Positions 39,802-46,611 of a DNA stretch of 46,611 nucleotides are shown here, one piece after another. The stretch covers positions 1 through 46,611 of the forward strand of contig JACSRH010000151.1 in assembly GCA_014879855.1 (NCBI GenBank). The letters are read 5' to 3'. This DNA is from Caldilineaceae bacterium (lineage in GTDB: Bacteria > Chloroflexota > Anaerolineae > Caldilineales > Caldilineaceae). The notes beneath the pieces were generated by a model. It was not told the origin of the DNA and searched no databases. It was given only the letters and a program-made list of their open reading frames with translations. The translations under genes and the position numbers were made by a program. Numbering within the stretch: position 1 is the stretch's first letter; every line of letters starts with the position of its first letter.

Positions 39802-40227
39802 ATGGAATTAACCCCGGCGAAGGTTGCCCTTTTACACACGGGGCAACATCCCAATGACAAAGTATTGCGCCTGTTAGCGCGATTCGACATCCAGGCCATT
39901 CACGTCAATGTATCGGCAACCGACCGACTTGACCCAGATCAGTTTGCCGACTGCGATCTGATTTTATTCGAAGCCTTCGACCATATCAGCAATGAAAACC
40001 AAGCTGCATTGAATTGGATTCGGATGGGGAGCCGGGCGCCGCTGGTGATGCTCACCAATGGTTTGCGTTCAGAGCGGACGATTTCCGGGCTGATGGCGGG
40101 CGCAGATGCGGTGATGTCGCTGACCATGTCGTGGGATGTCATTGTCGCACATTGCCATGCTCTGATCAGGCGTTGGCGGCTCGGTCAGAATACACCGGCG
40201 CGCGCATTCACGATCCAGCCACATTAG
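39802..40227 (+). CDS. Degenerate response-regulator receiver protein
   Basis: About 141 residues with the beta/alpha pattern of a REC domain: KVALLHTGQHPNDKVLRLLA, CDLILFEAFDHIS, PLVMLTNGLR, and GADAVMSLTMSWDVIVAHCHALIRRW. The phosphoacceptor Asp is replaced by Glu (FEAFD), the usual acidic pair near strand 1 is missing and the Lys before the last helix is Leu, so it is likely a pseudo-receiver that does not use phosphorylation. No output domain follows. Start ATG 39802 has AGGA 9 nt upstream; an ATG at 39745 adds 19 residues but has no ribosome site. Its promoter and repeats lie upstream; the solitary HTH gene follows. Confidence 0.7.
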   Translation: MELTPAKVALLHTGQHPNDKVLRLLARFDIQAIHVNVSATDRLDPDQFADCDLILFEAFDHISNENQAALNWIRMGSRAPLVMLTNGLRSERTISGLMAGADAVMSLTMSWDVIVAHCHALIRRWRLGQNTPARAFTIQPH

Positions 40228-40425
40228 CATTCCACTTCTCCTCTGCGCAATTGCCATATTCTAGCAAAAGGCACATTACTCACAGAGGAACCAACAAAAA
40301 ATACACTATTTATACGATCACCAGAATCGTTGCGTCCTTTAGCATAGATTCAACGGGGGTGAAGTTGTGGATTCCCACCTACAACTTCTTTGCCCGCGTT
40401 GCCCAACCGCTGAAAGGATGCAAAC

Positions 40426-40890
40426 ATGGCATTATACACCCGGAAGCTTAAGCTGCACGAACGCAAAATTCTCGAATCCCATCTGGACCTGCCTGAAGAA
40501 GATCTGCCTACGCATCGGCTACAGATCATCGTACTCTCAGCCGCAGGAAAGCGCGTGCCAGAGATCAGCGAAGAGGTGCACTTGCATCCAATCAACGTGC
40601 GGAAGTGGATCCATCGCTTCAACCGCTACGGATTAGATGGCCTGCGCAGCGGGAAGTCGCCCGGTCGGCCGCCGGTGTTCACGGACGAACAGCGCAATGA
40701 AATCGTCACAATTGCAAATACTAACCCTCGGCTGCTGAACTTGCACTATTCGCGCTGGTCGTTGCAGCGCTTGCGTCGCTACCTGCTCGACCATGACATC
40801 GTCGAGCACATCAGTGTTGAGACAATCCGGCAGATCATTCAATCGCAGGAGTCGACGGTCACTCACCGCTATGAACACGCTTTAGATTAA
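40426..40890 (+). CDS. Solitary IS630-type helix-turn-helix protein
   Basis: 154 residues made of the two-part DNA-binding region seen in IS630-family transposases: first HTH near 32-62 (VPEISEEVHLHPINVRKWIHRF), a LDGLRSGKSPGRPPVFTDEQR linker, then a second helical part RWSLQRLRRYLLDHDIVEHISVETIRQI. No DDE catalytic domain follows; the frame ends at TAA and then runs open for another 38 codons (40891-41004) without recognisable transposase sequence. It is either a truncated transposase or a domesticated regulator. AAAGGATG precedes the ATG by 8 nt, so it is likely translated. The surrounding DNA is AT-richer than the genome around it. Confidence 0.75.
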   Translation: MALYTRKLKLHERKILESHLDLPEEDLPTHRLQIIVLSAAGKRVPEISEEVHLHPINVRKWIHRFNRYGLDGLRSGKSPGRPPVFTDEQRNEIVTIANTNPRLLNLHYSRWSLQRLRRYLLDHDIVEHISVETIRQIIQSQESTVTHRYEHALD

Positions 40891-40926
40891 GCCTTCATCC
40901 AGAAATTGATTGCGGGGTTTCATGAC

Positions 40927-40950
40927 GCCCTTCTGTGCGCCCTTCTGTGC
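40927..40950. repeat. 12-bp tandem duplication
   Basis: GCCCTTCTGTGC occurs twice in direct succession just after the solitary HTH gene, in the region that is open in its frame. A minor local duplication. Confidence 0.7.
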
Positions 40951-41069
40951 AAAGGGTGCTTCGCAGAGATTTCAGAACGGACGCTGACAATGTGCAGTTG
41001 AGCCATTATCAGAATAATCAAATAGGGGTGTGCTATTGCAACGAAAAACGGCAACTGACAGTAGATTTC

Positions 41070-41101
41070 AAAAAAGGCGGTTCTGACGAGCCGCCTTTTT
41101 T
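41070..41101 (+). terminator. Rho-independent terminator
   Basis: An 11-bp stem AAAAAAGGCGG / CCGCCTTTTTT with a 10-nt loop and a T-run. It follows the solitary HTH gene by about 180 bp and precedes the lipoprotein promoter. Confidence 0.85.
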
Positions 41102-41128
41102 GTACACATCATCTTAAAATCCTCTAAC

Positions 41129-41157
41129 TTCATAACAGAGTCAGCCTATGCTATAGT
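41129..41157 (+). promoter_or_regulatory. Promoter of the DsbA-like lipoprotein gene
   Basis: TTCATA (41129-41134), 17-bp spacer, extended -10 TGC-TATAGT (41152-41157). Leader of about 125 nt before the start codon. Confidence 0.6.
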
Positions 41158-41287
41158 GTCAGTCTATTACAACTACAAAACACGACCTGTGTTTCAGGTC
41201 ATCTAACTTTGGACAGACGTCGTCACCTTGCAGAGGGAGCCTGTCCGTGAAAACCAAAACGAGCATCAAGAAGGGCAGAATGCTTCC

Positions 41288-42709
41288 ATGAAAACCCGTT
41301 CGAGTGTTTCAATCCAATTTCCCGTATTATGGCTGATCGGCCTCTTGTCGCTGCTGCTGATGGCCGCGTGCGCACCGATTCAACTGCCAAGCAATGTGCC
41401 TGCGTCAGCGGCTGAAAATGAAGCGGTGGCCACCGAGGCGCCGACCGCTGAGTTGCTGCCTGTCCCAGACGAGACCTACAATGGCCTTCCGGTCGGCTTC
41501 ACGCCGGAAGGCTTTCCTTTCCGTGGCGACCCCAACGCGCCAGTGACGATGGTCGAGTACAGCGACTTCCAGTGCCCGTTCTGTGCGCGCTATTTCGTGC
41601 AGACCGAACCGGCCATCAACGAGTCCTTTGTGCGTTCGGGCCAGGTGCAGGTGATCTTCCGCGACTTCCCGATCGTGGGGCTGCATCCCAATGCGCCGGC
41701 CGCGCATATTGCCAGCCTCTGCGTCGCGGACCAGGGCGCTTCGCTGTACTGGGCGATGCACGGCAAGCTCTTCCAGACGCAGGCGGAGTGGAGCAATGTC
41801 TCCGACCCGTTGCCCATCTTCGAGCGGCTGGCAACTGAGAGCGGCGCGGATGTCGATGCCTACAACACCTGTATGGAGAGCGACCAGGCCGCCAAGCAGG
41901 CGTTCATTGACGAAGCGATCGCCGAAGGGCAGGGCGCTGGCGTCTCCGGCACGCCTAGCTTCAACTTCCTGGGCGGGCCTGACGGCCAATACCTGCTGGT
42001 GGGCGCACAACCTTATGAGCAATTCGCCGCCTACATCGAAGCCCTGGCCGCGGGGGAGGCGCCATTAGGCGCTGAACAACAACAGCAGGCCGACAATGGC
42101 GCCGCGGCCGAGATTCCCTTCTGGGCGACGGCTGAAGGCTGGCAGCCCGACCCTGATCGCGCCGGCGCCAACATGGCGGGCGATTGGTATCGCGGCGATC
42201 CAGACGCCAAGGTCGTCGTCGTCGAGTTTTCTGATTTCCAGTGTCCATTCTGCCGCAAACATGTCGAAGAGACACAGCCTGCCCTTGATGAGCAGTTCGT
42301 TGACACGGGCGAGGTAATGTGGATCTTCAAGCACTTCCCACTACAGATTCACCCACAGGCGCCTGCGGCAGGCGCGGCCGCCGAGTGTGCGGGCGATCAG
42401 GGTAAATTCTGGGAGATGAACGAGTTGCTCTTTGGGAATGTGGACGCCTGGTCGATCAGCGACCCGACAGCGGTTTTCGCGGACCTGGCCGGGCAACTCG
42501 AACTGGATGTCGACGCCTTCACCGCTTGCTACAACGACCCGGCCACGGCCGAACGCGTCACGAGCGATATGAACGACGGCGGCCCCTTTGTGCAGGGGAC
42601 GCCAACCTTTATCGTGCTGTTCAACGAAGAAGGACGCATCATTCCGGGAGCACTGCCGCTGGAGACCTTCTCGCAGGCGTTGCAGGAAATCATCGACCAG
42701 GTGCAGTAA
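41288..42709 (+). CDS. Lipoprotein with two DsbA-like thioredoxin domains
   Basis: 473 residues, outside the membrane. A signal sequence ends in LLMAAC with Cys28 as likely lipid attachment (a slightly unusual lipobox). Two DsbA/thioredoxin_4-type domains follow, each preceded by a GDPNAPVTMVEYSDF or GDPDAKVVVVEFSDF segment and carrying CPFC (96-99 and 319-322), plus cis-proline loops SGTPSF and QGTPTF. Extra Cys residues near 145 and 195 may pair. Such proteins make or reshuffle disulphides in exported proteins. The two halves are clearly a tandem duplication. ATG 41288 is chosen because the signal peptide begins there; GAAGGG is about 12 nt upstream. Own promoter and terminator. Confidence 0.92.
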   Translation: MKTRSSVSIQFPVLWLIGLLSLLLMAACAPIQLPSNVPASAAENEAVATEAPTAELLPVPDETYNGLPVGFTPEGFPFRGDPNAPVTMVEYSDFQCPFCARYFVQTEPAINESFVRSGQVQVIFRDFPIVGLHPNAPAAHIASLCVADQGASLYWAMHGKLFQTQAEWSNVSDPLPIFERLATESGADVDAYNTCMESDQAAKQAFIDEAIAEGQGAGVSGTPSFNFLGGPDGQYLLVGAQPYEQFAAYIEALAAGEAPLGAEQQQQADNGAAAEIPFWATAEGWQPDPDRAGANMAGDWYRGDPDAKVVVVEFSDFQCPFCRKHVEETQPALDEQFVDTGEVMWIFKHFPLQIHPQAPAAGAAAECAGDQGKFWEMNELLFGNVDAWSISDPTAVFADLAGQLELDVDAFTACYNDPATAERVTSDMNDGGPFVQGTPTFIVLFNEEGRIIPGALPLETFSQALQEIIDQVQ

Positions 42710-42740
42710 AACTAGATCCTGGCAGCGTTAGCCCTTTACC

Positions 42741-42774
42741 AACGGCCGGGAAGCTTCAGAGCTTCCCGGCCGTT
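42741..42774 (+). terminator. Rho-independent terminator after the lipoprotein gene
   Basis: Perfect 14-bp stem AACGGCCGGGAAGC / GCTTCCCGGCCGTT with a 6-nt loop and six T. It is 31 bp past the lipoprotein stop and before the converging mltG stop. Confidence 0.95.
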
Positions 42775-42791
42775 TTTTGTGCGATCAGCAC

Positions 42792-43919
42792 TCATCCACC
42801 GCTTAAATAACGCCGGACATTCTCTTCATGTTCGGCGAAGGTGGTTGCAAATACATGGCGGCCACTGCCGTCCGGAATGGCGACAAAATAAAGGTAGTCG
42901 TGTTGCGCTGGGTAGAGAACCGCGCGGATGCTGCTCAAGCCTGGCGCGGCAATGGGGCCAGGCGGCAGCCCCGCGTAGAGGTAGGTGTTGTAGAGGCTGT
43001 CCACGCTGCTGTACTCTTCCAGGAAAACCGGCGTCTTCCACCATTGCTCAGCCGCAGGCTGATAACCCATCGCATATTGCACGGTCGGGTCGGCGTCGAG
43101 CCTCATGCCCGCGGCCAGACGATTCAGATAGACGCCGGCAATGGCTGGACGCTCCTCCGCTACCACTGCTTCACGCTCCACAATCGACGCCAGCGTCAGC
43201 ACCTCATGCAGCGATAAGCGCGTGTCACCGGCTGCCTGCACTTCCTCAAAAAGCGGCAGCACGCGTTGGCCAAAGGTGTCCAACTGATGCGCCAACACAT
43301 CGCGCGCGGTCGGTGCGGAGGCGGGGATCAGATAGGTGTCGGGAAACAGGTAGCCTTCCAGACTCGACCCCGCGGGACGCTGCTGCAAGAATGGGTAGCG
43401 GCTTGGATCGAGGCCCGTCAGGTCGCCTGCCAGCGCCATGTCGCGATAGGCCGCGCCTTCCTGCTCGCCGAGCAGACCGCGGCGGCTCAGATAGTCGGCG
43501 GTCTGTTCAAGACGCCAACCTTCTGGAATGGTGATGCTGATCGCAGCCGCCTGCGCGCGTGTCAGCGACTCCGCGATTTCGCGCAGGGTCATCGAAGGCG
43601 CCAGCGTAAATTCTCCGGCCGCGAGTCGATTGTCCAACCCGTTTGCGCGTACATACGCTTCGAAAAGCGTTGCATCGCGGATCAGGCCAGCCTGCTCCAG
43701 ATTCTGCCCGATCGCGCGCGCGGGCGTGCCAGACGCCACCACAAAACGCGCCGGACGGTCGTCGACGCTTGCCGGTTTGTCGATCTCAGCCTGATTGGTG
43801 CGAAGATAGAGCTCCAGACCGGCGCTGCCGCCACGCGCACAGGCCGTCAGCGTGAAGCCTGCTCCCCAAATAAGCAGGAGCATCCAAGCAAGCCGGCGGA
43901 AAATTCTTTGGCGTCTCAA
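42792..43919 (-). CDS. mltG: Endolytic murein transglycosylase MltG
   Basis: Cuts growing peptidoglycan strands within the chain at the outer face of the membrane. 375 residues. The N-terminal hydrophobic segment ends in LTAC (Cys27), a good lipobox, so this protein may be lipid-anchored rather than held by a plain membrane helix. LysM-like region near 60-125, then the YceG domain with SLEGYLFPDTYLIP, LTLASIVEREAV (catalytic Glu248) and AAGMRLDADPTVQYAMG, and LYNTYLYAGLPPGPIAAPG. It overlaps the upstream epimerase gene by 4 bp (ATGA), indicating translational coupling. Confidence 0.94.
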   Translation of the reverse strand: MRRQRIFRRLAWMLLLIWGAGFTLTACARGGSAGLELYLRTNQAEIDKPASVDDRPARFVVASGTPARAIGQNLEQAGLIRDATLFEAYVRANGLDNRLAAGEFTLAPSMTLREIAESLTRAQAAAISITIPEGWRLEQTADYLSRRGLLGEQEGAAYRDMALAGDLTGLDPSRYPFLQQRPAGSSLEGYLFPDTYLIPASAPTARDVLAHQLDTFGQRVLPLFEEVQAAGDTRLSLHEVLTLASIVEREAVVAEERPAIAGVYLNRLAAGMRLDADPTVQYAMGYQPAAEQWWKTPVFLEEYSSVDSLYNTYLYAGLPPGPIAAPGLSSIRAVLYPAQHDYLYFVAIPDGSGRHVFATTFAEHEENVRRYLSGG

Positions 43920-44872
43920 TGCGTAGACACCTTTCCAACCGAGGACCTGGCGCCAAAGCGCGCGTCAAGTTCATAGAATTTGCGCAGCCCGTCACTCAGC
44001 AGCGTGCGCGGTTTGTATTTCAGCAATTGCCGCGCCTTGGTCAAATCGGCGACAAGATGTTGGATGCCGCCCGACGCTTCTGTGTTCTCGATAACGCTGG
44101 CGTGGGCGTGCATCGTAGCGGCGATCTGCTCGATGAGCTGCTGCATCGACGTTTCCTGCCCGCTCCCAACGTTGATAATTTCCTGATCGACGGCGCCAGC
44201 CGTGGACGCGCTGATCAAGGCATCCACCACATCGTCGATGTACACGTAATCGCGAGTCTGTTTTCCACCGCCGAAGACGATCACCGACCCGCGCCCGATG
44301 ATCTGCTGCATGAAGAGTGGCACGACAGGCGCATGTGTGGGCGGCAGCGGTTGGCCTGGCCCATAGGCGTTGAAGATGCGCAGCGCCACGGTCTCAAAAT
44401 TGCTCAGCCGGCCGATTGTAAAAAGATAGCGCTCCGCGGCCAGTTTGCTGACCGCGTAGGGCACCGCGGGATTGGGCGCCATCTCTTCTGTCACCGGCTG
44501 GTGCGCCTGGTCTCCATAGACGGTGGCGCTGCTTGCCAGCACAACGCGATGCACCCCGACATCGCGACAAGCTTCCAGCAAGGCAACCGTGCCGCCCACG
44601 TTAACATCGTTATATTCACGCGGATAAAGCACCGAAGCCGGCACGCTGACCAATGCCGCCAAATGAAAGACCACATCGACGCCTTGCAGCAGCGCCCAGA
44701 GCTTGGGCACATCACGCACATCGCCCCGGTTGAAGTTGACGCCCGCCGCTAGATTCGTGGGGTTGCCGCTGCTCAGGTCATCCAGCACCCGAACGCCCAC
44801 CCCGCGCTGCGCCAACCGGTTGGCTAAATGGGCGCCGATGAACCCCGCGCCGCCGGTGATAAGAACTCGCAT
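43916..44872 (-). CDS. NAD-dependent nucleotide-sugar epimerase
   Basis: Extended short-chain dehydrogenase of 318 residues: Rossmann ITGGAGFIGAHLANRL, HLAALVSVP, SSATVYG with the catalytic Ser/Thr pair, and PYAVSKLAAERYL with Tyr-xxx-Lys, then RIFNAYGPGQ and DYVYIDDVVDAL. It resembles UDP-glucose 4-epimerase or dTDP-sugar epimerases/dehydratases; the exact reaction is undecided. AAGGAG lies 10 nt upstream of ATG 44872. It ends inside mltG by 4 bp, so sugar supply and wall turnover are translated together; the two enzymes need not act in one pathway. Confidence 0.9.
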   Translation of the reverse strand: MRVLITGGAGFIGAHLANRLAQRGVGVRVLDDLSSGNPTNLAAGVNFNRGDVRDVPKLWALLQGVDVVFHLAALVSVPASVLYPREYNDVNVGGTVALLEACRDVGVHRVVLASSATVYGDQAHQPVTEEMAPNPAVPYAVSKLAAERYLFTIGRLSNFETVALRIFNAYGPGQPLPPTHAPVVPLFMQQIIGRGSVIVFGGGKQTRDYVYIDDVVDALISASTAGAVDQEIINVGSGQETSMQQLIEQIAATMHAHASVIENTEASGGIQHLVADLTKARQLLKYKPRTLLSDGLRKFYELDARFGARSSVGKVSTH

Positions 44873-44948
44873 GTCTGATGAACTCCTTCTGAACCATACG
44901 TTCGACTGCCCTGACTACGCGCAGAGGCGAGTCGTCGGGAATGCTCCC

Positions 44949-44977
44949 AGCATAGCACAGAGATAAGGGAGAGCGAA
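44949..44977 (-). promoter_or_regulatory. Promoter candidate for the epimerase-mltG operon
   Basis: On the minus strand TTCGCT (44972-44977), 17-bp spacer and extended -10 TGC-TATGCT (44949-44954), about 75 bp before the start codon. The -35 is weak. Confidence 0.45.
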
Positions 44978-44988
44978 GAACGAAACTG

Positions 44989-45924
44989 TCAGCGGCGCAG
45001 ATCGTCCGGGTCGATAGAGCGGTTTGGCGGAGGATCGGGAAGGTCGTCGCGGCGGCTGCCTGTGCGCCCGGCAGTGGGGGCAGTGCGCGGCGCGCACGTC
45101 GTGAGATCGTTGTAGACGCGACAGGCTTCGACCAGGTTGGCCGCGGAGAAGTGGCCGAGCGTCCACCAACGCAACTTCGGCTCGCCGTCGAAAAGCATCT
45201 CGACGATTTCACCGGTGGCGCGCCCGCTCTCTTCTAGTTTCTGCACCTGACTTGCAAGCTGGATCAGATCGCCGATTTTGCCGAGCAGTTCAGGCAGCGG
45301 CGTGCGACGCACCGTGCCGCTGCCGGGGAACAGCCGCTCCGGGCGCAGCGACGCCAGCGTGCGCAAACTGCTGACGATGGCGAACATCTCGAACTCGGGC
45401 GCCCAGGCGACATCGCGCCCGCCGATGAACGCGTCGCCACAGAAAAGCCAGCGAAAGGCCGGCTCGAAGTAGCTGACGTGGTCACGGCTGTGTCCGGGCG
45501 TCTCGACCGCGCGCAGCGTAAATTGCGGCGTGCGGATACTATCTTCCACCTCGTCGAGCGAATGTGCACCAGAGCAGGCGCGCGGCTTGCCCCAGACCAG
45601 TTGGCGGTAGCGCTGCATCTCCAGACGTTCTGGATGCTCGATCAGAGGAAGCGTTTGCCGAGAAGCGTAGATCTTGACGTCCGGGAAACGCTGCAAAAGC
45701 GCGGCCAGCCCACCGATATGATCCTCATGCCCGTGCGTGATGGCGATCTGCTGGACGGGGACTTTGTCCAGCACGCGCACCAATTCGTGCGCCGTGCACA
45801 GCGGCCCGGCATCGATCAACAGCCCGTCAAGCCAGTAGGCCGCGGTCCAGTAGAGGGGTCGCCCCAGCAGCGCCCGCGCCATCCGTATCACTGTGACCGA
45901 ACCATGTTGCTCTACGTGGATCAT
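44989..45924 (-). CDS. MBL-fold metallohydrolase
   Basis: 311 residues with the complete metal motif THGHEDHIGG (His64, His66, Asp68, His69), an ETPGHSRDHVSYF segment (His), and FCGDAFIGG (Asp). A glyoxalase-II-like hydrolase of unknown substrate. The last 40 residues are Arg/Pro/Asp-rich and likely disordered. ATG 45924 has GAGG 7 nt upstream and follows the thioesterase gene by 14 bp, so it is the third gene of an operon that starts with dihydrolipoamide dehydrogenase outside the window; an acyl- or thioester-related job is plausible but only inferred. Confidence 0.88.
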   Translation of the reverse strand: MIHVEQHGSVTVIRMARALLGRPLYWTAAYWLDGLLIDAGPLCTAHELVRVLDKVPVQQIAITHGHEDHIGGLAALLQRFPDVKIYASRQTLPLIEHPERLEMQRYRQLVWGKPRACSGAHSLDEVEDSIRTPQFTLRAVETPGHSRDHVSYFEPAFRWLFCGDAFIGGRDVAWAPEFEMFAIVSSLRTLASLRPERLFPGSGTVRRTPLPELLGKIGDLIQLASQVQKLEESGRATGEIVEMLFDGEPKLRWWTLGHFSAANLVEACRVYNDLTTCAPRTAPTAGRTGSRRDDLPDPPPNRSIDPDDLRR

Positions 45925-45938
45925 GTGCGCCTCGTCAA

Positions 45939-46418
45939 CTACCCGAACACTGTTTCCTGCGCTTTTGCTAACTTTTTCATTCCGGCCTGCAACCGCCCCA
46001 TGACCGCGTCTGGGATACGCGCCATGCGCCCCTCCAGATCGACGCAGATGTGGTCAGTGGCGCCGGTCATCAGGAGTTGGCCCGTCATCGCATTGGTGAC
46101 CTCATAGTCGAAGCTGACCTGGCGGCTGCGCAGGTGGCGCATCGTCGCTGCCACCTGCACGGTGTCGCCGAAACGCGCCGGGGCGCGATACTCGCCGCGC
46201 ACGCCGGTCACGGAGAAGTGGTGGCCGCCCGCGGCAAATTCGCGATACGGCATCTCGACCGCATCCATCCAGGCGACGCGCGCCGCCTCAAACCAGATGA
46301 TGTAAACACTGTGATGCACCACGCCCATCGCATCCGTCTCGGCAAAGCGCACGGGAATCTCGAGCAAGAAAGTGGGCGCAGCAACTTCCCTAACGTCGTT
46401 TGTTTTCACTGTCGTCAT
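45939..46418 (-). CDS. Acyl-CoA thioesterase, YbgC/FadM-like
   Basis: Hot-dog fold thioesterase of 159 residues that hydrolyses acyl-CoA. It has the family's VRFAETDAMGVVHHSVYIIWFE (Asp29 and the following His are in the catalytic region), then GGHHFSVTGVRGEYRAPARFGD and a strand-rich end. Cytoplasmic. Weak ribosome site. It lies 24 bp after the dihydrolipoamide dehydrogenase end and 14 bp before the hydrolase gene. Confidence 0.9.
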   Translation of the reverse strand: MTTVKTNDVREVAAPTFLLEIPVRFAETDAMGVVHHSVYIIWFEAARVAWMDAVEMPYREFAAGGHHFSVTGVRGEYRAPARFGDTVQVAATMRHLRSRQVSFDYEVTNAMTGQLLMTGATDHICVDLEGRMARIPDAVMGRLQAGMKKLAKAQETVFG

Positions 46419-46442
46419 ACAAACGCCTGACCGTTATCCTCG

Positions 46443-46611
46443 CTACATGTGGATCGGATGACCTTCGACGGCGTGTGCAGCCTCCATGATCACCTCGCTC
46501 AGCGTGGGGTGGGCATGGACGTTGCGTGCGATCTCGGCCGGCGTGATCTCCATCATCTGCGCCAGGCTCAGTTCGGGCAGCAGCTCGGTGACGCCAGGGC
46601 CGACCAGATGC
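46443..46611 (-). CDS. lpdA: Dihydrolipoamide dehydrogenase, C-terminal end (partial)
   Basis: The minus strand ends with HLVGPGVTELLPELSLAQMM followed by NVHAHPTLSE and GHPIHM and a TAG at 46443-46445. The HAHPTLSE segment carries the catalytic His-Glu pair of lipoamide dehydrogenases, the shared E3 subunit of 2-oxoacid dehydrogenase complexes. The remaining and N-terminal parts lie beyond the right edge. Confidence 0.92.
   Translation of the reverse strand, partial: HLVGPGVTELLPELSLAQMMEITPAEIARNVHAHPTLSEVIMEAAHAVEGHPIHM

Overview
The window looks like chromosomal DNA of a Chloroflexota bacterium, probably an Anaerolineae/Caldilinea-type organism. This is inferred from GC content near 60%, the mix of genes, Gram-positive-like repair regulation, and simple-sequence repeats between genes; no rRNA or other phylogenetic marker is present to settle it. 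Most of it is ordinary housekeeping content with short operons on both strands. I saw no tRNA, rRNA, CRISPR array or complete insertion sequence.

Layout. 1-1600: an ECF-transporter ATPase whose Shine-Dalgarno site and first codons come from simple repeats, followed by a broken ORF and a hairpin. 1595-4035 (minus): Mn-type superoxide dismutase, then a membrane-anchored phosphoesterase translationally coupled to a methyltransferase. 4428-7109: transketolase, a repeat block and a DUF6391-like protein. 7166-12724: DNA polymerase III delta, RecF and a large SF1 helicase-like protein with a possible RelE-like N-terminus and a helical C-terminus. 12864-19148 (minus): ClpB, a double GNAT acetyltransferase, and an oxidoreductase plus GH4 glycosidase operon. 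19432-25034: uvrB with a promoter and a LexA-type box, a solitary MazF toxin gene of lower GC, and a GyrA-family subunit with a long basic tail and no recognisable GyrA box.

25127-28894 (minus) is a complete sodium-pumping methylmalonyl-CoA-type decarboxylase operon (carboxyltransferase, OadG-like, biotin carrier, OadB-like). 28971-33648 (minus) carries polyprenyl synthase, TatD, a phosphohexomutase and an inositol-phosphatase-family enzyme. 33828-39424 holds a metallo-beta-lactamase-fold protein with an altered metal motif, a shared bidirectional terminator, a TgpA-like transglutaminase with a membrane-anchored partner, and a small unknown protein. 39425-41290 is an AT-richer accessory patch: a strong promoter, tandem 16-bp repeats in a leader, a pseudo-receiver protein, and a solitary IS630-type DNA-binding domain. 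41288-46611 has a lipoprotein with two DsbA-like domains, MltG coupled to a sugar epimerase, and an operon of dihydrolipoamide dehydrogenase (partial), thioesterase and a metallo-beta-lactamase hydrolase.

The best candidates for something new are the RecF-linked RelE-like/SF1/helical fusion, the MazF gene with a Shine-Dalgarno site aimed at another frame, the repeat-containing leader with pseudo-receiver and solitary HTH gene, and the GyrA paralogue without its box.
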